DNA of 64,000 bases from Paenisporosarcina sp. FSL H8-0542 (GTDB lineage Bacteria; Bacillota; Bacilli; Bacillales_A; Planococcaceae). Shown here in pieces: positions 1-8,600 of this stretch (positions are counted from its first letter, which is position 1; each line of letters starts with the position of its first letter). Below the pieces are notes generated by a model. It did not search any database. It saw only the letters and a program-made list of their open reading frames with translations, and was not told the origin of the DNA. The stretch spans positions 3,255,001 to 3,319,000 of the forward strand of contig NZ_CP152050.1 in assembly GCF_038632915.1 (NCBI RefSeq), in the 5' to 3' direction. The translations under genes were made by a program, and so were the position numbers.

Positions 1-571
1 TTACTTCAATTAGTAGAGTAACAATCACTGTTCCTAAAAAAGTGATGAAAAAAAACTGAAGCCACATATTCACACTCACGATTACATTGAAAAATAGGGA
101 TACCACAATAAATGTGATGACCGTCGACAATAACACTAATGAACTGCTCGTCAATACCTTTTGCTCCAGCGTCATTTTCAGATAATAGCGGGAGACAAAA
201 CTGACGGTAACCGCCAAAAGAGTGAACGTAATAATGGTTATATAAAACCCATCATTTACTCCCAACATAAAATAACGCGCTACAATCACGAATATGAGCA
301 GTAAGAACCCATTTTTCGGCCCGCCATATAAAACACCTATAACGAATGGTATTCTCCTCAAATCCCAGATAAGACCATCCCCTACTGGAAAAGGAAATAA
401 CATGCAAAGAAAAATGGAGAACAGGGAGAGAACCGTAAAGAGATTTTCTTTCATTTTTTCAATTCGATAAACGAACTTTAACAAATAAAACATTTGCAGT
501 AATAATAATGGAAGAAGAATGAATAGAAAATTGATAAGTAAATCTTTCGTGATAATCTCCATTTATTCACC
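1..571 (-). CDS. KinB-like membrane sensor, 5TMR-LYT type N-terminal part (partial)
   Basis: The gene runs off the left edge, so only about 190 N-terminal residues are present. They form five or six hydrophobic helices with a DLRRIPFVIGVLYGGP segment typical of the 5TM-5TMR_LYT sensor region found in KinB-type sporulation kinases, LytS and some GGDEF proteins. The catalytic part would lie before position 1, so kinase versus cyclase cannot be decided. Start: the membrane frame is open back to a GTG at 571, with AGAAGG about 5 bases upstream. The nearby ATG at 563 is in another frame; it would join the membrane frame only if the T-run at 541-544 were one base shorter. That ATG would give a more family-like N-terminus (MEIITKDLL...), so either GTG is the start or there is a one-base shift. 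Sensor family fairly sure, output domain unknown. Confidence 0.75.
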
Positions 572-803
572 GATCCTTCTAATTATTTTGCTGCTATAAT
601 ATTTGAATATTCTAACTTAGATTATCTAAAATTCCCTTGCTTAGCAATATTAATAATGATTTTCTTTCAATTCGTTTATTCTTTTTGAAAAAGAAATTAA
701 ATCTTTTAGCAATACATTCCGACTCTCAAATGTTATAATATTCTAACTATTGTATTTTTTTAAATATAATTCAAATATTTTACATGAAAAGGGAATGAAC
801 TTA

Positions 804-1163
804 TTGTTTAAAATGGGGAACAAACTAAAAGAATTAAGAACGAAAAAATGTATCACATCTGAACAGTTAGCTGAAAATCTGGATGTTGCAAAAAGCATTA
901 TCTGGAGTTACGAACTAAATAAAAAAGAGCCAAGCAATAGTCATTTAATTAAAATTGCTGATTTTTTTGATGTCTCGGTGGATTATTTATTGGGTCGGGA
1001 ACAGAAGAACAATACGGTTAATTTTCAGTATCCTTTCGATGACATCATCGATAAATACACTTTCCTGATCGACAATCATCCGATAGGCAAAGAAGAATTG
1101 TTGGATTCAATTGCTTTTATTAAAGCCAAACGAATCATGATAGCTCAAAATCTAGTTAAATAG
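804..1163 (+). CDS. XRE-family helix-turn-helix transcriptional regulator
   Basis: Small DNA-binding regulator of about 120 residues. The N-terminal part (MGNKLKELRTKKCITSEQLA... to about residue 65) is a classic Cro/CI-type HTH ending in the DFFDVSVDYLLGR motif seen in many Bacillales XRE repressors. The C-terminal half is a short, uncharacterised, partly helical tail. The start is uncertain: AAGGGA at 788-793 is well spaced for a TTG at 804, whereas the ATG at 813 begins the conserved domain and an upstream TTG at 750 opens the frame. It stands alone between a divergent sensor gene and a co-directional hydrolase that starts 42 bases later, so the two may be co-transcribed. Target genes are unknown. 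Confidence 0.8.
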   Translation: MFKMGNKLKELRTKKCITSEQLAENLDVAKSIIWSYELNKKEPSNSHLIKIADFFDVSVDYLLGREQKNNTVNFQYPFDDIIDKYTFLIDNHPIGKEELLDSIAFIKAKRIMIAQNLVK

Positions 1164-1204
1164 ATAACACCAATACATGGAGAATTTAATGGAGGCTACA
1201 AGGC

Positions 1205-2038
1205 ATGTGGGACCAACAACACGTTGAAACAGCTAGGGGAACTTTTGAGATTTTCATAAAAGGAAATGGCGCACCCATCTGTGTGACTCATTTGTATAGC
1301 GCCTATAATGCAAACGGAAATACATTTGCAAATGCATTTACTGATTATTACACTGTTTATCTCGTTAACTTGCGTGGCGCAGGCAAATCAGCCAAATACA
1401 TACGTGATGAAGATTTAAGCATAAAAGAGTCCATCGGCGATTTGGAAGCCATTCGAGAGGCGCTTCATTTCGAAAAATGGGCATTTGCTGGCCATTCCAC
1501 GGGAGGTATGCTTGGGCTCGTGTATGCCATACAAACACCACGTTCATTAACGAAAATCGTCATTGGAGGAGCTTCAGCATCTAAAGAATATATGAATCAT
1601 CCAGGAAGTATTTACTGTAAAGACAATCCGAATAACAAACGTCTGCTTGAAATACTCAGTATACTAAACTCACCCACTAGCGCTAATGAAATAAAGAGGG
1701 CTGCAGGACGGGAGTGGACCGAAATGTCCATTTACCACCCGGAGAAATACGAGGAGTATTTCAACACCCCAAATAGTGGAAGTGTAGTACCTGCGCGACT
1801 CAATTATTATTCCTACTCTGAACTGCCTAACTATGACCTTGTGCCTCACTTAAAGACGATCACTGTACCGACAACAGTTTACTGTGGTTCGTATGATGCT
1901 CAGTGTCCTTATTTGTTTTCTGAACAAATCGCACATACCATCCCAAATGCAAACTTATTTACATTTAGAGAAAGCAACCATTTCCCTTTCACTGAAGAAC
2001 CCCAAAAATTCTTGGACATGATTGCGAGGACTATTTAA
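1205..2038 (+). CDS. alpha/beta-fold hydrolase
   Basis: Cytoplasmic alpha/beta hydrolase of 277 residues. The nucleophile elbow is GHSTGG (Ser98), preceded by NLRGAGKS, the oxyanion/HGxP-like region of proline-iminopeptidase and haloperoxidase relatives. Asp231 (in CGSYDAQCP) and His259 (in ESNHFPF) are well placed to complete the triad. No signal peptide is visible. A GGAGG box sits about 10 bases before the ATG. The substrate cannot be inferred; esterase, aminopeptidase or lactonase activity are all possible. It follows the XRE regulator by 42 bases and may be in the same transcript. Confidence 0.85.
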   Translation: MWDQQHVETARGTFEIFIKGNGAPICVTHLYSAYNANGNTFANAFTDYYTVYLVNLRGAGKSAKYIRDEDLSIKESIGDLEAIREALHFEKWAFAGHSTGGMLGLVYAIQTPRSLTKIVIGGASASKEYMNHPGSIYCKDNPNNKRLLEILSILNSPTSANEIKRAAGREWTEMSIYHPEKYEEYFNTPNSGSVVPARLNYYSYSELPNYDLVPHLKTITVPTTVYCGSYDAQCPYLFSEQIAHTIPNANLFTFRESNHFPFTEEPQKFLDMIARTI

Positions 2039-2091
2039 TTAAACGAATGCTAACAATTCTTGTGAATAGGTTAATATTCACGATTATTTGG

Positions 2092-2730
2092 CTATCTTTC
2101 CTTCAGATCATCCAGTTTAGTCATTTGTCTGTTGTGTAAACCGTTCAAAATAAGGATGGATAAAATGGCACCTAAAAAGGCACACGACATATCCCATTGC
2201 GCGTCCCACTGATCTCCTTGCATGCCTAAAAAGTCTTTGGCTACTTTTTTGGCATTTGGCAATTTTGTACTCAACCATTCAACGATTTCATACAAAGCTG
2301 CAAGGGCAAGTACCATACTGATGGATATGCCTGTCAGCCAGCTCCCTTTAAATAACGGGGTTTTCCTCACTAAAATTTCCCTAATAACAATAACTGATAG
2401 CCCTTTTAGAAAATGTCCAAATCGATCGTAATGATTGCGAGCTAAATGAAACTCTTCTTTTAGCCAATTAAATAGAGGAACCTCGGCATAGGTATAGTGA
2501 CCACCGATAAATGTAAGGATGGACAAGAGTGCGATAATGAAATAAGAAAGGTTTGTCAGGCGAAACTTATTGTATGTCGCCACTACTACAATTAATGCGA
2601 CCACCGCTGGCCCCACTTCTGCTACCCATGTCATAAAAACGGCCGGTTTGATAACAGACCACACTAAAACAGCTATAACCAATATAAATAGAAATATATG
2701 TACCTTTGTCTCCTTACTAAAACCCACCAT
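2092..2730 (-). CDS. YjdF-like (DUF2238) integral membrane protein
   Basis: Membrane protein of about 212 residues with five to six hydrophobic segments. Conserved features of the DUF2238/YjdF family are visible: GGHYTYAEVPLFNW, NHYDRFGHFLKG and a YEIVEW motif, plus GDQWDAQWDM near the C-terminus, with acidic and histidine residues at helix ends. The function is unknown in the family. Start: GGAAGG is only two bases before a GTG at 2736 but eight before the ATG at 2730, so the ATG is preferred. It is convergent with the hydrolase and divergent from bioY. Confidence 0.8.
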   Translation of the reverse strand: MVGFSKETKVHIFLFILVIAVLVWSVIKPAVFMTWVAEVGPAVVALIVVVATYNKFRLTNLSYFIIALLSILTFIGGHYTYAEVPLFNWLKEEFHLARNHYDRFGHFLKGLSVIVIREILVRKTPLFKGSWLTGISISMVLALAALYEIVEWLSTKLPNAKKVAKDFLGMQGDQWDAQWDMSCAFLGAILSILILNGLHNRQMTKLDDLKER

Positions 2731-2830
2731 TTTCACGTCCTTCCACTCAACAGTATGCGAAAAAACAGATTGGTATATACTAGTCGCCAGACCTATTGAA
2801 AGAAAGTAACGCTTAACTCTTCAGTTTATG

Positions 2831-2859
2831 TGTTAACCTGCATTAAAAATAGGTTGACT
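2831..2859 (+). promoter_or_regulatory. BirA (biotin repressor) operator upstream of bioY
   Basis: Inverted repeat TGTTAACCT (2831-2839), 11-base spacer, AGGTTGACT (2851-2859). The half-sites GTTAAC and GTTGAC are 15 bases apart, matching the Firmicute BirA operator pattern GTTAAC-N15-GTTAAC with one mismatch. It lies about 60 bases before the bioY start, where holo-BirA would repress transcription when biotin is plentiful. Confidence 0.8.
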
Positions 2860-2916
2860 AATAAACTCTATTTTTCTATACTGATGCTATATTGAGTTTT
2901 GGGAGGGTTACCAAAC

Positions 2917-3501
2917 ATGACAAGTAGCACAGCAACAAGAACAGTCAATCATTCACGCACTTTACAGTTGGTACAAACAGCGATGTTTGCCGCATTAATG
3001 ATGATTGGAGCCAACATATCTTCATTTCTAATAATCGGCGGTGTCCCAATCACTCTTCAAACGTTTTTCGCTATACTTGCTGGTCTCTTATTAGGAAAAC
3101 GCACTGGCGCTATCGCCATGCTTGTATATGCATTGATTGGTTTGGCAGGGTTACCTGTATTCGCAAACTTTTCCGGTGGATTTGACACAATTCTAAGCCC
3201 AACGTTTGGCTTTATTGTTTCCTTCATTTTTGTAGCATATTTCGCAGGTCTCATTGTTGAAAAGTTCCCAACGAAAGTTGGTTTTGTAATTGCTGCATTG
3301 GTCGGAACTGCAGTCAACTACCTATTAGGAACGAATTGGATGTACGCTGCATATAAACTTTGGTTTGCAGCACCAGAAGGCTTTTCATACCAAATGGCTT
3401 GGGCTTGGATGGCCGTACCATTGCCAAAAGATCTCCTGCTAGCGGTACTTGCCGGTTTGTTCGGCTATCGTTTAAAACCGATTATTCAAAAACAAAAATA
3501 A
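2917..3501 (+). CDS. bioY: biotin transporter BioY (ECF S-component)
   Basis: Substrate-specific membrane subunit for biotin uptake, working alone or with a shared EcfAA'T energising module, which is not encoded here. About 194 residues with six hydrophobic segments. BioY hallmarks are visible: FLIIGGVPITLQTFFAILAG, LLGKRTGAIAM, the ALIGLAGLPVFANFSGG loop and SPTFGFIVSF. The start is the ATG at 2917, ten bases after GGGAGGG; a longer frame from 2899 lacks a site. A BirA operator lies upstream and a strong terminator directly downstream, so this is a single-gene biotin-responsive unit. Confidence 0.93.
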   Translation: MTSSTATRTVNHSRTLQLVQTAMFAALMMIGANISSFLIIGGVPITLQTFFAILAGLLLGKRTGAIAMLVYALIGLAGLPVFANFSGGFDTILSPTFGFIVSFIFVAYFAGLIVEKFPTKVGFVIAALVGTAVNYLLGTNWMYAAYKLWFAAPEGFSYQMAWAWMAVPLPKDLLLAVLAGLFGYRLKPIIQKQK

Positions 3502-3513
3502 ATGTGGTCACAC

Positions 3514-3563
3514 AAACACCCACACCAATCAGGTTAATCTCCGATTGGTATGGGTGTTTTTCT
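3514..3563 (+). terminator. intrinsic terminator after bioY
   Basis: Long hairpin: AAACACCCACACCAATC (3514-3530) pairs with GATTGGTATGGGTGTTT (3543-3559), followed by T residues. The A-run at its left edge lets it act in both directions. Confidence 0.9.
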
Positions 3564-3645
3564 AAACAATAACAAAAGCCTTCTTGTGATGTTAATCATT
3601 TTATAAAATTGTCTTTGTTCTTCTGATAGTCGATTTAAAATCGAT

Positions 3646-3753
3646 TTAGTAATTTGAGATTGCATAAGATTTTTGTTGCGGCAATGTAAAAGATGTAAGA
3701 AAACTTGATGCTAATAATTTCGAAGTTTTTTCTTCTTTCGAAATTTCATCCAT
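3646..3753 (-). CDS. possible 35-residue small protein
   Basis: Short ORF with an excellent Shine-Dalgarno (AAGGAGAG, then TGTTG, then ATG) in the otherwise gene-free stretch 3564-4094. The product starts MDEISKEEKTSKLLASSFLT and ends LPQQKSYAISNY; it is charged then mildly hydrophobic, with no clear export signal. It is divergent from the RRNPP receptor at 4095. Translation is suggested only by the ribosome site; no homologue is recognised. It could be a regulatory peptide of the neighbouring receptor or chance. Confidence 0.35.
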   Translation of the reverse strand: MDEISKEEKTSKLLASSFLTSFTLPQQKSYAISNY

Positions 3754-4007
3754 CAACACTCTCCTTATAATAAAATAGCAAAATAACATTTACTGGTAGT
3801 AAAATGGTTGGATATTCCATAGTAGTTCCTTAGTACATTGCATTCCTCCCGAAAGAAGGATAGTGTAATATAAGAATGCAAATAATTTGAAAACTCCATT
3901 AATTTATATTATACTTAAGCATTTATGTAAGGAAATTGTTCATCAATTTGCTCATATTTCAAAGCAATGTATATTAAAATATTAAATTTTACAGAAAATA
4001 TCACCAT

Positions 4008-4073
4008 AACTTGGGGGGAATCTGGGTTTTCTATTACTCGAACACGTTAAATAATATTTGTTAAATAATATTT
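4008..4073 (+). promoter_or_regulatory. putative operator motif and 14-bp tandem duplication before the receptor gene
   Basis: AACTTGGGGGGAATCTGGG at 4008-4026 resembles two copies of (A)TTGGGGGAATATTG upstream of the neighbouring protease (10019-10033 and 10146-10162). It is followed by a perfect tandem copy of GTTAAATAATATTT (4046-4059 and 4060-4073) just before the ribosome site at 4080. The rest of 3754-4094 is AT-rich with no recognisable gene. The operator role is inference from recurrence. Confidence 0.4.
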
Positions 4074-4094
4074 TTCTAAAAGGAGAATTTCCTT

Positions 4095-5318
4095 ATGATT
4101 GAGGGGAAAATCATTAAATATTATCGCGAAAAAAACAAATTAACTCAAGAGCAATTAGGAAAAGGGATTTGTTCTGGTACACATCTTAGTAAAATTGAGC
4201 GTTTACACACTGAATATGCACCTGAAATTATTACTCTTTTATCAGAACGTCTAGGTATAAATATTGAATCCGAAATAACAAAACTAAATAATATAAAAAA
4301 CCTCTTAAATGATTGGCAAGATGTTATTATCATGCAATTGTTTGATGAAATGGATCTTATCAATCAAGAACTTGAGCAAGAAGACTTAATTCAAATCTCA
4401 GATTATAAAAATCTTTATAAATTACTTCGGGTTAGATATTTACTTATGCATAATTTAACTGAGGATGCATTATACATCATCTATGAAATACAAAAGAATG
4501 AAGATAAATTATCATCCTACGAAGCTAATCTATTAAAACACGTATTAGGTATTTACTATTTAGCCAAACATGAACATCTTAAAGCAATACAAGCGTTAAA
4601 ATCAATTAATGAAACAGATTATAATAACAAAGAGTATACATACCATTTAGCAGCCGCATATCATTCCATCGAATCACCAGTCATGGCTTATTTTTACGCA
4701 GATAAATCACGTGAATTTTTTAAAGAAATTAATAACTATCTCAGAGTAATTGATGCAGAAATGCTAATGCTGATTCAAGTAAAAGGTGATGGAGATTTTA
4801 ATGAATCCATTCAAAGGTTCGAAAAGTTAATCAAAAGCTGCGAACTTTGTAATTCACCTGTTCGGAAAGCAAGGTTATTACACAACTTAGCTTTTGAATA
4901 CTATAGAAGAAATAATTTTGAACTAGCAAGTAAGTACTATAAAGATTCAATGAGTATGAAAGATAATGAATCTAACCCTTATTTACTTTCTTTAGAGGGT
5001 TATATTCGAAGTTTATTAAATGGGAGCATACTTCCACGTGATAAATTATTGCAGATAGCAAAAGAGGGACTTGAAACTGCTATTAAGAAAAATGAAAAGA
5101 TATATATAAATTTATTTAACCTACTTTGTTATTTAATTCAAGATAAGGAACAAGAATACCATCAATTCTTACGTGATCATGCATTACCTACGTTTAAACA
5201 ATTTGGTATTGTCTATTGGATCAATCGCTCAAAAAAAGAATTGTTTAACTATTACATTAAAATAGAGCAAACTAATAAAGCTTTAAAAATGGCGGAATTA
5301 CTAATCAATCATGAATAA
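4095..5318 (+). CDS. RRNPP-type peptide-responsive regulator (HTH plus TPR)
   Basis: Protein of 407 residues. Residues 1-60 are an XRE-type HTH with the signature KLTQEQLGKGICSGTHLSKIE...YAPEIITLLSERL, very close in style to NprR/PlcR-family regulators. The rest is alpha-helical with tetratricopeptide-like repeats (for example ARLLHNLAFEYYRRNNFELASKYYKDSM). Such proteins bind a small re-imported peptide and switch DNA binding, and in NprR also Spo0F binding. AAAGGAG lies nine bases before the ATG. A terminator follows immediately, so no peptide gene is co-transcribed downstream, unlike the cassette at 62319-63735. The neighbouring giant secreted protease is a plausible target because NprR-type receptors control extracellular proteases; that link is inference. 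Confidence 0.85.
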   Translation: MIEGKIIKYYREKNKLTQEQLGKGICSGTHLSKIERLHTEYAPEIITLLSERLGINIESEITKLNNIKNLLNDWQDVIIMQLFDEMDLINQELEQEDLIQISDYKNLYKLLRVRYLLMHNLTEDALYIIYEIQKNEDKLSSYEANLLKHVLGIYYLAKHEHLKAIQALKSINETDYNNKEYTYHLAAAYHSIESPVMAYFYADKSREFFKEINNYLRVIDAEMLMLIQVKGDGDFNESIQRFEKLIKSCELCNSPVRKARLLHNLAFEYYRRNNFELASKYYKDSMSMKDNESNPYLLSLEGYIRSLLNGSILPRDKLLQIAKEGLETAIKKNEKIYINLFNLLCYLIQDKEQEYHQFLRDHALPTFKQFGIVYWINRSKKELFNYYIKIEQTNKALKMAELLINHE

Positions 5319-5356
5319 AAGGCGTGTCACTTATCATAAGTGATATGCCTTTTTTT
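5317..5356 (+). terminator. intrinsic terminator after the receptor gene
   Basis: Imperfect hairpin AAAGGCGTGTCACTTAT / ATAAGTGATATGCCTTT with a run of seven T, starting at the stop codon of the receptor gene. Confidence 0.85.
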
Positions 5357-5416
5357 ACCACCACAAATCAACCAACCAGCAAAAGCACCTAGAATAGCTA
5401 ATAGTAAACTCTTCAC
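5327..5416 (-). CDS. possible 29-residue hydrophobic peptide, convergent with the receptor gene
   Basis: GTG-initiated ORF with AGAGG ten bases upstream. The product is a short signal-like or membrane peptide (MKSLLLAILGAFAGWLICGG) with a basic tail KKRHITYDK. Its 3' end overlaps the bidirectional terminator. The shape resembles small exported peptides, and its position abuts an RRNPP receptor, but known cognate peptides are encoded downstream on the same strand. Low certainty. The remaining bases to 5565 show no feature. Confidence 0.25.
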   Translation of the reverse strand: MKSLLLAILGAFAGWLICGGKKRHITYDK

Positions 5417-5564
5417 AAATTCCCGGCCTCTACAAAATTCTATTTAGTTAAATAAAAAGTGCATTTCTCTTTCTGAAGAAAGCGCCCGATTGTTGAAGAC
5501 ATTTAAAATGTACCCTTATGGAACTGATGCTTTTGGAACGCAGAGAGATTGATTTCAAAAGTAA

Positions 5565-5604
5565 TTAAAAAACCTTAACCCAATAAAATACAGGGCTAAG
5601 GTTT
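5565..5604 (-). terminator. intrinsic terminator of the protease gene
   Basis: AAACCTTAACCC (5570-5581) pairs with GGGCTAAGGTTT (5593-5604); on the minus strand the hairpin is followed by a T-run. Confidence 0.85.
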
Positions 5605-5669
5605 CTTAAAATCCTATTTTATTACTGTCTATTCTGGTTCTTCATTTGATTATAGAAACTAGCTTAGGA

Positions 5670-8600
5670 TTATTTTAATCCTAACTGATTTAACACAGTA
5701 TCTAATGTAGAACCTTTATACTTAGTTTTCGCTTTAGGTGCATTCGGAACTGTACTATTTTGTAATCCATAGTTTTTAATAAGAAGATCCATATCCTTTT
5801 TATCAACAACTCCATCGAAGTTCAAATCTGCACCTGATTTATTTGTTCCCCAATTTGTTTGTAGATATAATGCATCCATTATATCGATTACATTATCTTT
5901 ATTTGCATCCCCAGCTTTTGCTCGAGCAAGTGCAGAACCATATCTATTTCCGATTGCTTCTCCTCGAACGTCATAAGATAGTACTAACGACTTATACATC
6001 GTAAAATGACCTGGTACATCTACTTTTAATGTAGAAGCATTTTTATCAGCTTTTATTCCATCTGCAATGTAGCTTCCATTTTTTATTGGAGCAGCCTCAA
6101 TAACAGTTTTACCATCATAAGACGTTACAGTCACTTTTGCACCAAGTTTGGTTTGATCTAACGCGAAATTCTGTTGGCCAGTTAAAGGATCAGTCGTTCC
6201 TTCTAAATTCAAGGTACCCTGTATCCTTGAATATGTGTTTTTCATTTTAACACTTTCCATACTAGTATATACATTATTTGTTACTACATTTGATTGATCA
6301 ACTGTAGTTCCAGTCATTTCCATGTCAAACCAGTCGACAGAGAAATTTGTATTTGGCGTATAATGTTTAACTGTATTTAAATCGAAATTAACTAATTGCA
6401 TATCTTCTGGTAATGCTTTATTTCCTAAATAGTTAAAAGTAATTGTATAAGTCGTCTCAATATCATCAGATGTTGATGTTACAGATACTTGTGCATCCCC
6501 ATATTGCTTAACTGCATCACTTACAACAACATTATTAATTGTAGCTAAGTCACCATTGTCTTTTGCTACTGGAATTGTAATCTTTGATGTTTTTAGGTTT
6601 TTAATATTATTCGAACTAATAGAATAATTTATAGTATCTCCGGTAGAAGCGGCTTGTTTATTTGCTTTTAAGTAATAGTAAGGGTAAGTATTAGAAACAA
6701 AAGCTACCCTTAGCATTGACGTAGCATCTGAAGTAAAGTTTCTTGCAGCATCATAAGCATAAAACTGAACCTTTAAAGGTTGCGTTCTTTTTTTAACTAA
6801 AATTTGATCATTGTAATTTCCCTTTTTATCAGTGTTAATTGGTAATGCTGAATATGCACTATCGTAAAATGAAACCACTGCATTGCTAGATTGATCAATT
6901 GGAATTCCAACACGATTAGCGTCAGCCACTTCAGGATCATTTACATTAATATTGAAATCATATAAATATTCTCCATTTGAATCAAATTGACTGTCTTTAT
7001 ATTCAATAACCTTTTGATCTAACGAATCAAAGCTTGAAGACATTGTTGGTGCGCCTTTTTCATAGATGAAATCAGCTGATTTTGAGAATGTTTTCCCTTG
7101 ATCATTTGTTCCAATCATTTTTAATTTATAGTTACCTGTTTTTGCATAAACATAATTACTGTTAATCGGATTTTTCGGATCACCAGTGAATGGGAAATAA
7201 CCCCCTGTAAATGCATATGGAATCCCGTAAACTGTGTTTTCATTTACTCCAAAACCATTGAAAGTTCCAAGGTATCCAATATCTTCACCAGTTGTTGCAT
7301 CTTGGACTACCACGTCAATAGTTTTCATGTGCGATCTTACTGAAAAACTAAATGACATGCCTGGAGCTGCTTGTTCTGGCCAACGTGTATCACCAGAATA
7401 CATTGGATTAGCAATGGTTAGTGTATCAAAACCTTCACTTACTACACGACTACCAAATGGAATTTGATACGTTTCAGTTGGATCTGCATTATTTGTAAAG
7501 ACGATATATCCCTCATATGTTCCTTTTTCGGCTGTTTTCGGAATGTTCAAGTCAAATTTAATTGATTTTTGATTAATTCCATTTACTTTAACTGAAGTTG
7601 GACCTGTTAAGGTCACTCCATTTTGAGCTGCATCTTTGGAACCTCTTAATCCTGTTTGGAAATTAACATTTACACTAAATGTTTTTGCTTGTTCACTTCT
7701 ATTTTTCACTGTAATCTTACGTGAATCATAAATATCTTGGTCATCAAATCCATATGAACCAAAACTGATTCCGCCCGTTAATTCTTTGATTAACTTTTGT
7801 TTTCCATTGATACTTGTAGGTGTTTCATCTACTACTTCCAATTCAACATTCGAATGAATTGCTTCATATGCATCAACACGACCACTTCCTACTTCAAACA
7901 CACTATAATCTTTTGCTAATGGATCAGCTGTATTCATTAAAATCGCTTTTACATCAGCTGGCTCAAGATCTTTATTCGATTGAAGTAATAATGCTGAAAC
8001 ACCTGCCACATAAGGTGTTGCCATCGATGTACCTGATAATCGTTGATAAGCATACTTGTAGTCTTCAGCTTTTGATCCATCAACAGTTTTATCATTTACA
8101 TAAAATGGAACGGTTGAAAGGATTGATACTCCAGGTGCGACAACCTCTGGTTTAATATCATAATTTACACGAGAAGGACCTCTTGAACTAAATGGTGCTA
8201 ACTCATCGGATGCTGTTTGTATCTTAGTAAAATCGCCAAATGTGAAATCAGTTTTACCAGTTTTTAATGCTTCCAAGATCGTTAATCCTTCTTCATTTGA
8301 AACAGAGAATGAAGGAATCGAATTAACTGATTCACCTAAAAAGGACTGAATTGCACCCTCTGCCTTGTTTGCATCATCATTATACATGATAACGCCAGCA
8401 GCACCTTGTTCCTTGGCATACGCAATTTTAGAGGCCAATGTATAAACTCCTCGGCTCATGAGTACAAATTTCCCTTTTACGTCTTTTCCTGTATAGTCAT
8501 CTCCGAGCCCCACATTAACAAGTTGGAGAGTTTTTCCTTTTAATGTAGATAAATCATCTTTATAGTTTTTTGCTAATTGTCTTAAATTGTAATTCTCCCC

